A stretch of DNA of 64,000 bases, taken from Chitinophaga barathri (lineage in GTDB: Bacteria > Bacteroidota > Bacteroidia > Chitinophagales > Chitinophagaceae). Numbering within the stretch: the stretch's first letter is position 1; each line of letters opens with the position of its first letter. A program made the position numbers and the translations under genes. Shown piece by piece: positions 32,857 to 40,665 of this stretch. The stretch covers positions 62,001 through 126,000 of the forward strand of contig NZ_RMBX01000015.1 of assembly GCF_003807585.1 (NCBI RefSeq), in the 5' to 3' direction. The notes beneath the pieces were generated by a model that saw only the letters and a list, made by a program, of their open reading frames with translations, made no database searches and was not told the origin of the DNA.

Positions 32857-34667
32857 CAGGAATAAATTTCACCGCCCTGTTCCACAAATGCTTTGGACTT
32901 TTCGGCCATGCCTTCCTGTGCGTCCGCGTAATCCCTCACTTCCTGCGAGATCTTCATGCTGCAGAAATGCGGGCCGCACATGGAACAGAAATGCGCCACC
33001 TTGGCGTTGTCGGACGGCAGGGTTTCGTCGTGGAAAGCGCGGGCGGTATCGGGGTCCAGCGAAAGATTGAACTGGTCTTCCCAGCGGAACTCAAACCGGG
33101 CCTTGCTCAATGCATTGTCCCGGTACTGCGCGCCGGGATGGCCTTTGGCAAGGTCCGCCGCGTGCGCCGCCAGTTTGTAGGTGATCACGCCCTGTTTCAC
33201 ATCTTCACGGTCGGGCAGGCCGAGGTGTTCCTTGGGTGTTACATAACAAAGCATGGCAGTGCCAAACCAGCCTATCATGGCTGCGCCGATGGCGCTGGTG
33301 ATGTGATCGTACCCGGGCGCGATGTCCGTCGTGAGGGGGCCGAGGGTGTAGAAAGGCGCTTCGTGGCAATGTTCCAGCTGTTTGTCCATGTTTTCTTTGA
33401 TAAGGTGCATGGGCACATGGCCGGGGCCTTCGATCATCACCTGCACATCCTGTTTCCAGGCCACATGGGTGAGCTCGCCGAGGGTTTCCAGTTCCGCGAA
33501 CTGCGCGGCGTCATTGGCGTCCGCAATGGATCCGGGGCGCAGGCCGTCGCCGAGGGAAAAGGCCACATCGTATGCCTGCATGATCTCGCATATTTCGGCG
33601 AAGTGTGTGTACAGGAAATTCTCTTTGTGATGGGCGAGGCACCATTTAGCCATGATAGAGCCGCCGCGGGACACGATGCCCGTCATGCGGCGCGCGGTGA
33701 GCGGCACATACCGCAGCAATACGCCCGCGTGGATGGTGAAATAATCAACGCCCTGCTCCGCCTGCTCAATAAGCGTATCGCGGAACAGTTCCCAGGTAAG
33801 TTCTTCAGCTTTGCCATTCACTTTCTCCAGCGCCTGGTAGATAGGCACGGTACCGACTGGCACAGGGCAATTGCGGATGATCCATTCACGGGTTTCGTGG
33901 ATGTGTTTGCCGGTGCTGAGGTCCATAATGGTATCCGCGCCCCAGCGGCAGGCCCACACGGCTTTTTCCACTTCTTCTTCGATGGAGGAGGTAACGGCGG
34001 AATTGCCGATGTTGGCATTTATTTTCACGAGAAAGTTGCGGCCGATGATCATCGGTTCGCTCTCGGGGTGATTGATGTTTGACGGAATGATGGCGCGGCC
34101 TTCGGCTACTTCTTTCCTGACAAATTCCGGTGTGATGAATGCATTGTGACGGCCGGTGCCGCGGTGCTGCTGCCAGAGGGAATTGTCCGCGCGGAATTGT
34201 TCTTCCGCCCGCTGGTTCTCCCGGATGGCGATGTATTCCATCTCCGGGGTGATGATGCCTTTGCGGGCATAGTGCAGTTGGGATACATTGTTGCCGGGCT
34301 TTGCTTTCAGCGGCAGTTGCAGGTGTTCAAAACGGAGGTGATCCAGCGCCGGGTCCGCCAGGCGGGCGCGGCCATATGCGGAGGAGAACTGTTCCAGTTC
34401 CTGCACGTCGCCGCGGCCGGTGATCCAGGGCTGGCGCAGGCGGGGAAGGCCTTTGGCCAGGTCGATGGCCACGTCCGGGTCTGTGTAGGGACCACTGGCG
34501 TCGTAAATGGTAACGGGTGCGTTGGGTTCGGTGCCGCCGTTGCGGCCGTGCAGGCGTGTATCCGAGAGGGTTATTTCACGCATGGCCACTTCGATGTTGT
34601 GAAGGCTTCCTTTCACATAGATCTTTTGTGAAGCCGGGAAAGGTGTGCGGGTGATGGTCGTTTGCAT
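32856..34667 (-). CDS. thiC: Phosphomethylpyrimidine synthase
   Basis: A 603-residue radical-SAM enzyme that rearranges aminoimidazole ribotide into HMP phosphate. The C-terminal cluster motif CSMCGPHFCSMKIS (C-x2-C-x4-C) is complete, and SRGGSIMAKWCLAHH, IEGPGHVPMHLI and TDIAPGYDHI are typical substrate/metal segments. The N-terminal domain of plant/bacterial ThiC is present (PFPASQKIYVKGS). It follows thiS after 144 bp without a clear promoter. The start at 34667 gives a normal N-terminus. Confidence 0.96.
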   Translation of the reverse strand: MQTTITRTPFPASQKIYVKGSLHNIEVAMREITLSDTRLHGRNGGTEPNAPVTIYDASGPYTDPDVAIDLAKGLPRLRQPWITGRGDVQELEQFSSAYGRARLADPALDHLRFEHLQLPLKAKPGNNVSQLHYARKGIITPEMEYIAIRENQRAEEQFRADNSLWQQHRGTGRHNAFITPEFVRKEVAEGRAIIPSNINHPESEPMIIGRNFLVKINANIGNSAVTSSIEEEVEKAVWACRWGADTIMDLSTGKHIHETREWIIRNCPVPVGTVPIYQALEKVNGKAEELTWELFRDTLIEQAEQGVDYFTIHAGVLLRYVPLTARRMTGIVSRGGSIMAKWCLAHHKENFLYTHFAEICEIMQAYDVAFSLGDGLRPGSIADANDAAQFAELETLGELTHVAWKQDVQVMIEGPGHVPMHLIKENMDKQLEHCHEAPFYTLGPLTTDIAPGYDHITSAIGAAMIGWFGTAMLCYVTPKEHLGLPDREDVKQGVITYKLAAHAADLAKGHPGAQYRDNALSKARFEFRWEDQFNLSLDPDTARAFHDETLPSDNAKVAHFCSMCGPHFCSMKISQEVRDYADAQEGMAEKSKAFVEQGGEIYS

Positions 34668-34811
34668 TTTTTACGGTCTTTTAAAAGTGATGGGAATAGC
34701 GGGGCTTTTCGCGCGGGAATACGCGCAAACGCCCATCCGCATCCCGCCGCTGAAGTGTGCGACGCAACGGATGCCGGAGTCGGGTCCTGAAGCCGGTTAC
34801 AGGAAAAAAGA

Positions 34812-35015
34812 TCAACCGCCCTGTGTGGCCTGGATGATCGTGACCTGGTCCGCCGGGCGCAGCGTAATGGCGTTCCAGTTGAGGCGCGGCACTACTTTCT
34901 GGTTGACGGCAACGGCAATACCCTTGCGGGTGGAGATTTGAATAAACTGTAAGAGGGCAGCGAGTGTGGTTTCCGGCTGCACCGCATAAAGTTTATTGTT
35001 TACAAGCACTTCCAT
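34812..35015 (-). CDS. thiS: Sulfur carrier protein ThiS
   Basis: A 67-residue ubiquitin-fold carrier, ending in the required Gly-Gly (QATQGG). The C-terminus is thiocarboxylated and passes sulfur to ThiG. EVLVNNKLYAVQPETTLAALLQF is the typical first half. The first gene of the operon, directly after the TPP riboswitch. Activation normally needs ThiF, for which no gene is seen in this window. Confidence 0.94.
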   Translation of the reverse strand: MEVLVNNKLYAVQPETTLAALLQFIQISTRKGIAVAVNQKVVPRLNWNAITLRPADQVTIIQATQGG

Positions 35016-35080
35016 GTTTGCTGGAGTTTAGGTGAAACAATAAACTTTAAGGATGTGATGAGAAGGAGTTCAGTATTACT

Positions 35081-35157
35081 TTTCCCTACGTCAGTGTGAA
35101 CTGCATCAGGTACTGAGGGTATCATCTCAGTTCCGGTTGTAACGCCGGAACACCCCT
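35081..35157 (-). promoter_or_regulatory. TPP riboswitch (THI element) controlling the thi operon
   Basis: On the minus strand the region reads GGGGTG..., then CTGAGA (35125-35130) and ACCTGAT (35105-35111), ending GTAGGGAA (35082-35089). These are the conserved helices and loops of the thiamine-pyrophosphate aptamer in correct order. The aptamer ends about 66 bp before the thiS start codon (35015). When TPP is bound, expression of the downstream operon should fall. Confidence 0.95.
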
Positions 35158-35167
35158 AAAGTGGATA

Positions 35168-35199
35168 CAAATCTACACTACAGCATGTCAAATTCCAAA
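35168..35199 (-). promoter_or_regulatory. Promoter of the thiamine operon
   Basis: On the minus strand TTTG (35196-35199), 20 bp, then TAGATTTG (35168-35175), a perfect TTTG-N20-TAnnTTTG match. It ends about 11 bp upstream of the riboswitch, so the aptamer begins near the transcription start. Confidence 0.85.
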
Positions 35200-35241
35200 T
35201 GGGGTTTGAAGAGAACTGATACAACGCGGGGTGTTTAGCAT

Positions 35242-35249
35242 TATCTTTG
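35242..35249 (+). promoter_or_regulatory. Candidate -7 element of the lipoprotein gene
   Basis: TATCTTTG, a full TAnnTTTG match, lies 25 bp before the ATG at 35274. No good -33 element is seen at the proper distance. Confidence 0.45.
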
Positions 35250-35273
35250 ATAACAACCTGTAAATTCAACCGT

Positions 35274-35756
35274 ATGATCAAACTTTGGATGCCGCTGCTT
35301 TGCCTCGTACTGCTGGCTGCCTGCCAGGCGCCTGTGCAGAAGGAAACCGCAACGGACACCTCAGCTGTGCTGCCGGCAGATAGCGTAGTGGATACCGTGG
35401 TAATGGAAGCAGATTCCGTAGCGGTAGTGCCGGACACGGTGCATATAGATTCCACCCTCATCGCGGGGCGCTGGATGCAGCCGGTGCCGGGGCTGGACAG
35501 TCTTACACAGGGCATCAATCTCCGGAAAAACGGCAAAGCCTCTTCCATCAACATGCATACGCTGCTGTACGACAAATGGTTATTAGTGAAGGATACGTTG
35601 TTTCTGTGGAGCCATTCCGAAGGCGTCAAAAATCCTGTTTCAGCGATTGACACACTCCTCGTTAAGTCGCTGGACGATACATCCATGGTATTATTCCCAC
35701 TGAAGGCCGCGCCGGGTTACCTCGAAAAATACACGCGCAGGGGGAAAGGGAAATAG
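35274..35756 (+). CDS. Lipocalin-like lipoprotein
   Basis: A 160-residue lipoprotein when started at 35274. The signal has the lipobox LLAAC (Cys near residue 17). A Thr/Ser/Val-rich acidic linker follows (KETATDTSAVLPADSVVDTV), then a small beta domain (IAGRWMQPVPG, GINLRKNGKASSI, LFLWSHSEGV) resembling the lipocalin-like family of Bacteroidota. It is probably tethered to the outer membrane. The basic tail ends RRGKGK. Function unknown; it is divergent from the thiamine operon. Confidence 0.75.
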   Translation: MIKLWMPLLCLVLLAACQAPVQKETATDTSAVLPADSVVDTVVMEADSVAVVPDTVHIDSTLIAGRWMQPVPGLDSLTQGINLRKNGKASSINMHTLLYDKWLLVKDTLFLWSHSEGVKNPVSAIDTLLVKSLDDTSMVLFPLKAAPGYLEKYTRRGKGK

Positions 35757-35863
35757 GATCAAGAGCAAGTTCCCCGATCCGGATTCGGGAGGTTTCATCA
35801 TTTTGGGTACGGTTATTACACCGGCACCCGAAAGGAGGAACTTGTTAGCGCAATCCGCGCGGA

Positions 35864-36118
35864 TTAAAAGTTGTACAACTGCCAAACGCCGATACCGGTG
35901 GCTACGATAGAAAGAAACAGACCGGCTACAGCCATTTGCAGTTCGTCAATATTCTTGCGGGCGATGACCAGGGACACGAGACAGGCTAAAACTCCCGCAG
36001 CGCCGAGATAAATAGCGGCTTCGGCAGATTTACTGATGAATGCAAAGGCGGCAGTGATCACACCGATAAAGATGGATGCAAATCCTGCAATCTTAGGCAG
36101 ACTTGTTGGGTGGTGCAT
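35864..36118 (-). CDS. Small membrane protein of unknown function
   Basis: An 84-residue protein with three predicted membrane helices: IAGFASIFIGVITAAFAFI, AAIYLGAAGVLACLVSLVI and MAVAGLFLSIVATGIGVWQLY. The short loop ARKNIDEL is cytoplasmic-looking. Not recognised beyond this. It stands alone upstream of the sterol-desaturase-family gene in the opposite order, 36 bp after it, on the same strand, so the two could be co-transcribed. Confidence 0.7.
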   Translation of the reverse strand: MHHPTSLPKIAGFASIFIGVITAAFAFISKSAEAAIYLGAAGVLACLVSLVIARKNIDELQMAVAGLFLSIVATGIGVWQLYNF

Positions 36119-36154
36119 TGTAGTTGGTATTATATAGTTATCAAATAAAAAACC

Positions 36155-36988
36155 CTACTGTTGTTGAAATCCCGCTTGTTTTTCCGGTACAGGTACGTCC
36201 TCCCATGGCGTCTTAAGCAAAGCCCCGATCTGCCGGTACCGTTCATCCTGGTACTCATCCAGCCCGTAACGCAGGCCTGTGGTATCTTTCACCGTTACAA
36301 ACGTGCCGAATAAACGGTCCCACACAGAAAATATATTAGCGTAATTGGAATCAGTTTCAGGCTGGTGGCGGCTGTGATGCACCTTGTGCATGTCCGGCGA
36401 AACGATGATCCAGCTCAGCGCCCTGTCCGCCCAATGCGGCAGGTGTATATTGGCGTGGTTGAACTGGCTCATGAGCGCGCTGACGCTCTGGTAAAACATC
36501 ACCATCCAGATAGGAATGCCCGTGAGTAATATGGCCGTAAGCAAAGCGCCCACACGGAATAAACACTCTACGGGATGATGGCGCAGCGCAGTAGTAGCGT
36601 CCACCGCGGTGTCCATATGATGTACTTTATGAAAATGCCACATCCAGGTCACTTTGTGCTGTATAAAATGAACGAGGTACGCACCGATGAAATCCATCAT
36701 CATGATAGCGATAACGGCGTGCAGCCACAGCGGCAGCTGGATGAGGTACAGCAGGCCGAACTGCTTTTCGGTGGTAAAGTCCGACGCTTTTACGATCAGG
36801 AAGGCAAACCCGAGGTTCACAACAGCCGTAGTAAGCGTAAAAAAGAGATTGGTGCCGGCATGACGGTATTTGTTGCCGGAGAAACGCAAACGTGGAATAG
36901 CCCCTTCCAATATCCATAATATTACCAGCCCGGCTACGAGGATCGCGGTACGGTAATAAGAGGGAATATGTTCAAAGAATTCGACCAT
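36155..36988 (-). CDS. Sterol desaturase / fatty acid hydroxylase family protein
   Basis: A 277-residue integral membrane di-iron enzyme. Three His boxes are visible: HFIQH and HKVHH (around residues 108-123) and HKVHHSRH (around 200), as in the fatty-acid-hydroxylase superfamily. Several membrane helices precede them (TAILVAGLVILWILEGAIP, FFTLTTAVVNLGFAFLIV). Such enzymes hydroxylate or desaturate lipids; the substrate is unknown, and possible targets include sphingolipid- or hydroxy-fatty-acid-containing envelope lipids of Bacteroidota. The gene starts at 36988. Confidence 0.88.
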   Translation of the reverse strand: MVEFFEHIPSYYRTAILVAGLVILWILEGAIPRLRFSGNKYRHAGTNLFFTLTTAVVNLGFAFLIVKASDFTTEKQFGLLYLIQLPLWLHAVIAIMMMDFIGAYLVHFIQHKVTWMWHFHKVHHMDTAVDATTALRHHPVECLFRVGALLTAILLTGIPIWMVMFYQSVSALMSQFNHANIHLPHWADRALSWIIVSPDMHKVHHSRHQPETDSNYANIFSVWDRLFGTFVTVKDTTGLRYGLDEYQDERYRQIGALLKTPWEDVPVPEKQAGFQQQ

Positions 36989-37094
36989 TTGTTTCCAGGG
37001 TTGGGCCGTTTAGCCATATCAGTTACGTGAAATCCTGCATTATTGCACTTAGAATTTACAACATTTTGCCCAATTGTGGCGGGTTTCAGGGGGA

Positions 37095-37197
37095 GAATTT
37101 CTTCCGGGAAAATCAAGAAATTCATTCATAGAATGCTTTATATAAGAAGAAAGAATTAACTGTTTCTTAAAACAGGGGGTTTTGAAACTGATAGTTT
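37095..37197. repeat. Four consecutive short dyads
   Basis: Perfect stems in a row: GAATTTCTT/AAGAAATTC (37095-37103 with 37115-37123), CATTC/GAATG (37123-37127 with 37131-37135), CTGTTT/AAACAG (37160-37165 with 37170-37175) and AAACT/AGTTT (37185-37189 with 37193-37197). They may form a structured RNA or a series of operators. Confidence 0.5.
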
Positions 37198-37245
37198 AAT
37201 TGTTTAATATATAGTGCTTTTTAATGTTTGGCCGGTTGGGGGCAT

Positions 37246-37278
37246 AAAAAAAGGGCCGTCATCCGGAGATAACGGCCC
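37246..37278 (-). terminator. Terminator of dnaN
   Basis: On the minus strand GGGCCGT / ACGGCCC (37272-37278 with 37253-37259) is followed by seven T residues (37246-37252). It lies about 20 bp after the dnaN stop. Confidence 0.85.
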
Positions 37279-37299
37279 GCGTATTTTGATGCGTTTTAA

Positions 37300-38418
37300 T
37301 TAGTTGTTCATCAGCAGCGGCATCACCAGCATCAGCAGGTCTTCCTCATCTGTTTTTTCAACGGGGCGGAGAATGCCGGCTTTGGTGGGTGCGCTAAGGT
37401 CGATGGTGATCTCGTCACCTTCGGCCGCGTGCAGCATTTCGATCAGGAATTTCGCGTTGAAAGCGATCTGCATGTCTTCGCCGTTGTACTGGCAGCTCAT
37501 GCGTTCGTTACCTTCAAAAGAGAAATCCACATCCTGCGCGGAAAGCTGGAGCTCGGAGCCGCTGATGTTCAGCGCCACCTGGTTCGTGCTTTTGTTTGCA
37601 AACACCCCAACGCGTTTCAGCGCGTTCTGGAAGTCGTTTTTCACGAGGGTGAGGCGGTAAGGGTTCTCTTTAGGGATCACCACTTTATAGTCAGGGAAAC
37701 GGGCGTCTATCAGGCGGCAGATCATCTGTGCGTTCTCGTGCGTCACAAAAAAGTGATTACGGCTATACGCGATCTGGAGAGTGCTTTCGTTGTCCGGAAT
37801 GGCTGATTTCAGCAGGTTCAGCGGTTTTTTAGGCACGATGAAGTTGTCCGCCTGCGGGCATTTCACATCCGTGCGGATGTATTTTACCAGCCTGTGCGCG
37901 TCCGTGGCCACGAAGGTCAGGTTTTCCGGGTTCAGCTCGAAGTATACGCCGGTCATCTGCGGGCGGAGATCATCGTTGCTGACAGCGAAAAGCGTTTTGG
38001 CGATAGCGGTAATGAGCGCGGAGGCGGGCATTTCGAACTTCGTGGCGTCTTCAGCCGCGGGTTCTTTGGGGAAATTCTCCGGGTTTTCGCCCATCACTTT
38101 ATACTTACCGTTGTCTGAAGTGATCTCCACGGCAAAGGAATTCAGGTCTATATTGAAAGTGAGCGGCTGTTCCGGCAGGTTCTTCAGGGAATCCATGAGG
38201 ATCTTGGCGGGGATACAAATGCGGCCGCTTTCTTTGGCTTCCACCTCCAGCTTTACCTTCATAACGGTTTCCAGGTCGGTTGCCACTACGGTCAGCTCAT
38301 TCTTGTCGATTGAGAAGAGGAAGTCTTCGAGGATGGGCAACACCGTGTTAGAGTTAATTACACCGCTGATCTGTTGCAATTGTTTTAATAAAGTAGAGGA
38401 AGAAACGATAAACTTCAT
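37300..38418 (-). CDS. dnaN: DNA polymerase III beta subunit (sliding clamp)
   Basis: A 372-residue beta clamp made of three similar domains. It encircles DNA and holds polymerase III on the template. Marks: MKFIVSSSTLLKQLQQISGVINSNTVLPILEDFLF at the N-terminus, FVATDAHRLVKY in the middle and the C-terminal MLVMPL motif, the binding cleft edge. The start at 38418 gives the classic start MKFIVSS; the frame is open to 38442. No dnaA or recF is adjacent, as often in Bacteroidota. A -7 element is seen upstream. Confidence 0.97.
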   Translation of the reverse strand: MKFIVSSSTLLKQLQQISGVINSNTVLPILEDFLFSIDKNELTVVATDLETVMKVKLEVEAKESGRICIPAKILMDSLKNLPEQPLTFNIDLNSFAVEITSDNGKYKVMGENPENFPKEPAAEDATKFEMPASALITAIAKTLFAVSNDDLRPQMTGVYFELNPENLTFVATDAHRLVKYIRTDVKCPQADNFIVPKKPLNLLKSAIPDNESTLQIAYSRNHFFVTHENAQMICRLIDARFPDYKVVIPKENPYRLTLVKNDFQNALKRVGVFANKSTNQVALNISGSELQLSAQDVDFSFEGNERMSCQYNGEDMQIAFNAKFLIEMLHAAEGDEITIDLSAPTKAGILRPVEKTDEEDLLMLVMPLLMNN

Positions 38419-38439
38419 AAGGTTACTTAATAATTGTTG

Positions 38440-38447
38440 CAAATGTA
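38440..38447 (-). promoter_or_regulatory. -7 promoter element of dnaN
   Basis: TACATTTG on the minus strand matches TAnnTTTG and lies about 21 bp before the dnaN start (38418). A -33 element is not clear. Confidence 0.5.
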
Positions 38448-38652
38448 AGGTTAAAGATATAAAGTTTTGCGAATGATCGCGGACGGCTTTTCCACATCCG
38501 GGAGCAATAGCAGCAGGCGTTGAAGGGAAACTTAATCCTTGCTAAAAATGCAGTAAAACGACCTGTTTTTGAACAAAACCACTGTTTTTTGCCGAAATCT
38601 TGAAAATATTGGAAACCATTGCCCGTTTCTTTTAAATTATTAATAAATCGGT

Positions 38653-38660
38653 TAGTTTTG
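38653..38660 (+). promoter_or_regulatory. -7 promoter element of the aminotransferase gene
   Basis: TAGTTTTG matches TAnnTTTG; a TTTT run lies 20 bp upstream in the -33 position. It leaves a leader of about 40 nt before the ATG at 38707. Confidence 0.55.
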
Positions 38661-38706
38661 CGGGCGCAAAAACAATCCATTCATTAAAACAATAAAAACA
38701 GGGGTT

Positions 38707-39966
38707 ATGAAACTGTCTCATTTAGCCGAAACGCTGATAGGTTCCGAAATTATCAAACTTGCAGGAGAGATCAAGGAAAAGCAGGCTAAGGGTGAAAAGA
38801 TTTACAATTTCACCATCGGTGACTTTGACCCCAAGGTTTTCCCCATCCCGGTTGAGTTCGAAAACGAGATCATCCAGGCGTACAGGGATAAATATACGAA
38901 CTACCCGCCCGCAGACGGTATTGCCGAGCTGCGCAAAGCTGTTGGTGACTTTATCGCGGAGCGTGAAGGCATCACCTTCGACCCCGCCAGCGAGATCGTG
39001 ATCTCCTGCGGCGGCCGCCCCATCATCTACGCTACTTACCGCACCATCGTGGACCGTGGCGAAAAAGTGATCTACGCCACGCCTTCCTGGAACAACAACC
39101 ACTATACGCACTTCCTCGAAGGAGAGCACGTAGTACTGGAAGCCAAAGCGGAGAACGACTTCATGCCTACCGCGGCGGAACTGAAACCCCTGCTGAAAGG
39201 CGCAACCCTGCTGGCGCTCTGCTCCCCGCAGAACCCCACCGGTACCACTTTTGGTAAAAAACAGCTGGAAGATATCTGCGATATGGTACTGGCCGAGAAC
39301 AAAAGCCGCGGAGAAGGCGAAAAGCCCCTCTACGTACTGTTCGACCAGATGTACTGGGTACTCACCTTTGGTGAAACCGAGCACTACAACCCCGTAACGC
39401 TCCGTCCTGAAATGAAGAACTACACCGTGTTCATCGATGGTATGAGTAAAGCGTTTGCCGGTACCGGCGTACGTGTGGGCTGGGCGCTGGGCCCCAAACA
39501 CGTGATGACCAAAATGAAGGCCATCCTCTCCCACGTAGGTGCATGGAGCCCGATGGCAGAGCAGAAAGCCGCCGCCAAATACCTCGTGCAGAAAGAAGCG
39601 GTGGACAAATACCTGAAACACTTCAAAGGAGAAGTAGAAGAAAGACTGGTGAAGATCTACGAAGGGTTTGACGCGCTGAAAAAAGCGGGTCACCAGGTGG
39701 ACGCCATCGCCCCGCAGGCCGCCATCTATCTCACCATCAAACTGGACCTGAAGGGCAAAAAGACCGCTGACGGTAAAGTGCTGGAAGACCAGGGCGCCGT
39801 TACCTCCTACATCCTGGATGAGGCGAAACTGGCCGTGGTTCCTTTCTACGCATTCGGTTCCGACAAATCTTCCCCCTGGTACCGCCTGAGCGTAGGCACC
39901 TGCGTGAAGGAAGAGATCCCGGCGATGCTGGCTGCTTTGAAAGCCGCGCTGGAGAAACTGCAATAA
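38707..39966 (+). CDS. Class I/II PLP-dependent aminotransferase
   Basis: A 419-residue fold-type I aminotransferase of the aspartate-aminotransferase group. Marks are NYPPADGIAELRKAVGDFI near residue 66, SPQNPTGTTFGKKQLEDI, the PLP-binding Lys in DGMSKAFAGTGVRVGW (K near residue 247) and the C-terminal YRLSVGTC Arg. It transfers an amino group between an amino acid and a 2-oxo acid; the specificity (Asp, aromatic or other) cannot be set from sequence. It stands alone with its own promoter and terminator. Confidence 0.9.
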   Translation: MKLSHLAETLIGSEIIKLAGEIKEKQAKGEKIYNFTIGDFDPKVFPIPVEFENEIIQAYRDKYTNYPPADGIAELRKAVGDFIAEREGITFDPASEIVISCGGRPIIYATYRTIVDRGEKVIYATPSWNNNHYTHFLEGEHVVLEAKAENDFMPTAAELKPLLKGATLLALCSPQNPTGTTFGKKQLEDICDMVLAENKSRGEGEKPLYVLFDQMYWVLTFGETEHYNPVTLRPEMKNYTVFIDGMSKAFAGTGVRVGWALGPKHVMTKMKAILSHVGAWSPMAEQKAAAKYLVQKEAVDKYLKHFKGEVEERLVKIYEGFDALKKAGHQVDAIAPQAAIYLTIKLDLKGKKTADGKVLEDQGAVTSYILDEAKLAVVPFYAFGSDKSSPWYRLSVGTCVKEEIPAMLAALKAALEKLQ

Positions 39967-39989
39967 TTTTCAGAGAGATATTATATTAT

Positions 39990-40017
39990 AAGGCGTTCCG
40001 GAAGGAGCGCCTTTTTT
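39990..40017 (+). terminator. Terminator of the aminotransferase gene
   Basis: A 10-bp stem with one G-U pair: AAGGCGTTCC (39990-39999) and GGAGCGCCTT (40004-40013) around GGAA, then TTTTTT. Confidence 0.85.
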
Positions 40018-40033
40018 GTTTGTAATGGCCTTT

Positions 40034-40187
40034 AACCGGCGTCATACCGGCGTCATACCGGCCTCGTACCGGCAACCCAACGGCCTTCCTCCCCGGTCTA
40101 ACGGTGTTGTAAAAGCGGAGTAAAAGCGTTCTAACCGTTATAAATGCCGGTGTAACCTTTTTCTAACCGCTATGTAACCGTTATGTT
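40034..40187. repeat. Degenerate 11-bp tandem repeat array B (14 units)
   Basis: Head-to-tail 11-mers start at 40034. The first four are nearly identical (AACCGGCGTCA, TACCGGCGTCA, TACCGGCCTCG, TACCGGCAACC, to 40077). The phase holds through AACGGTGTTGT (40100), AAAAGCGGAGT (40111), AAAAGCGTTCT (40122), AACCGTTATAA (40133), ACCGCTATGTA (40166) and ACCGTTATGTT (40177). A C/G-rich core (CCGG/GCG/CCGT) recurs at every turn. The array starts just after the aminotransferase terminator. No ORF explains it. Confidence 0.7.
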
Positions 40188-40628
40188 TTTTCCGCATTTT
40201 TCGCCTGGACGGAATGTCCGGGCCGGCGACTTCAGGAATCAGCTTCACCAATCCCTTTATGCGCTATAAAATATCAATTGATTATGAGGGCCATAGAGCC
40301 GGCATATATTCTTAACCAATACCCATGCCCAAAACAGTTATAAACGCCCGCATAAGCCTAAAACCATATTAATGACGTTTTTACACATTTTATTTCAAAC
40401 CTAACTTATTTCATTTTTAATTGTGTATAATGCATATTAATTATTATATCACTTCTCAAATAATTAAAAATCAATTGATATTGAGCTTTTCGTTATTTTC
40501 CGTCAATTCTTAAGCCCTTGACTTTCAATCCCCGGAAACTCCGAAAACCACCAAGCCTCCCACCATCAAAAATTAGTTAAAAATCCGTTAAATGGTCAAC
40601 CGTGCTTACCAAATTCCAAAACTTATTC
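40188..40628. other. AT-rich intergenic region before the TetR genes
   Basis: 440 bp without a credible ORF; much of it (about 40370-40520) is very AT-rich. Two copies of the 10-bp palindrome ATCAATTGAT lie at 40273-40282 and 40470-40479. No further structure recognised. Confidence 0.5.
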
Positions 40629-40663
40629 TAATTTTGACTTTGTAACTAAAAAAGTCAGAAAGT
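40629..40663 (+). promoter_or_regulatory. Promoter and TetR-type operator of the efflux operon
   Basis: TAATTTTG (40629-40636) matches the -7 element. It overlaps the dyad TGACTT (40635-40640) / AAGTCA (40652-40657) with an 11-bp spacer; a second pair, ACTT (40637-40640) with AAGT (40660-40663), is nested around it. A dyad at the -7 element of a TetR gene is the usual autorepression layout. Confidence 0.55.
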
Positions 40664-40665
40664 TA

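Larger units (their letters stand above)
36989..37299. other. Intergenic region between the sterol-desaturase gene and dnaN
   Basis: 311 bp without a credible ORF. It holds four small dyads (37095-37197) and the dnaN terminator (37246-37278). Nothing else recognisable. Confidence 0.6.

Noticed and set aside
35766..35844. Inverted repeat CAAGTTCC / GGAACTTG after the lipocalin-like gene
   Set aside because: Stem is only 8 bp with a loop over 60 nt and no T-run; not enough for a terminator call.
38722..39963. Long minus-strand ORF opposite the aminotransferase
   Set aside because: Shadow of the aminotransferase; no motifs.
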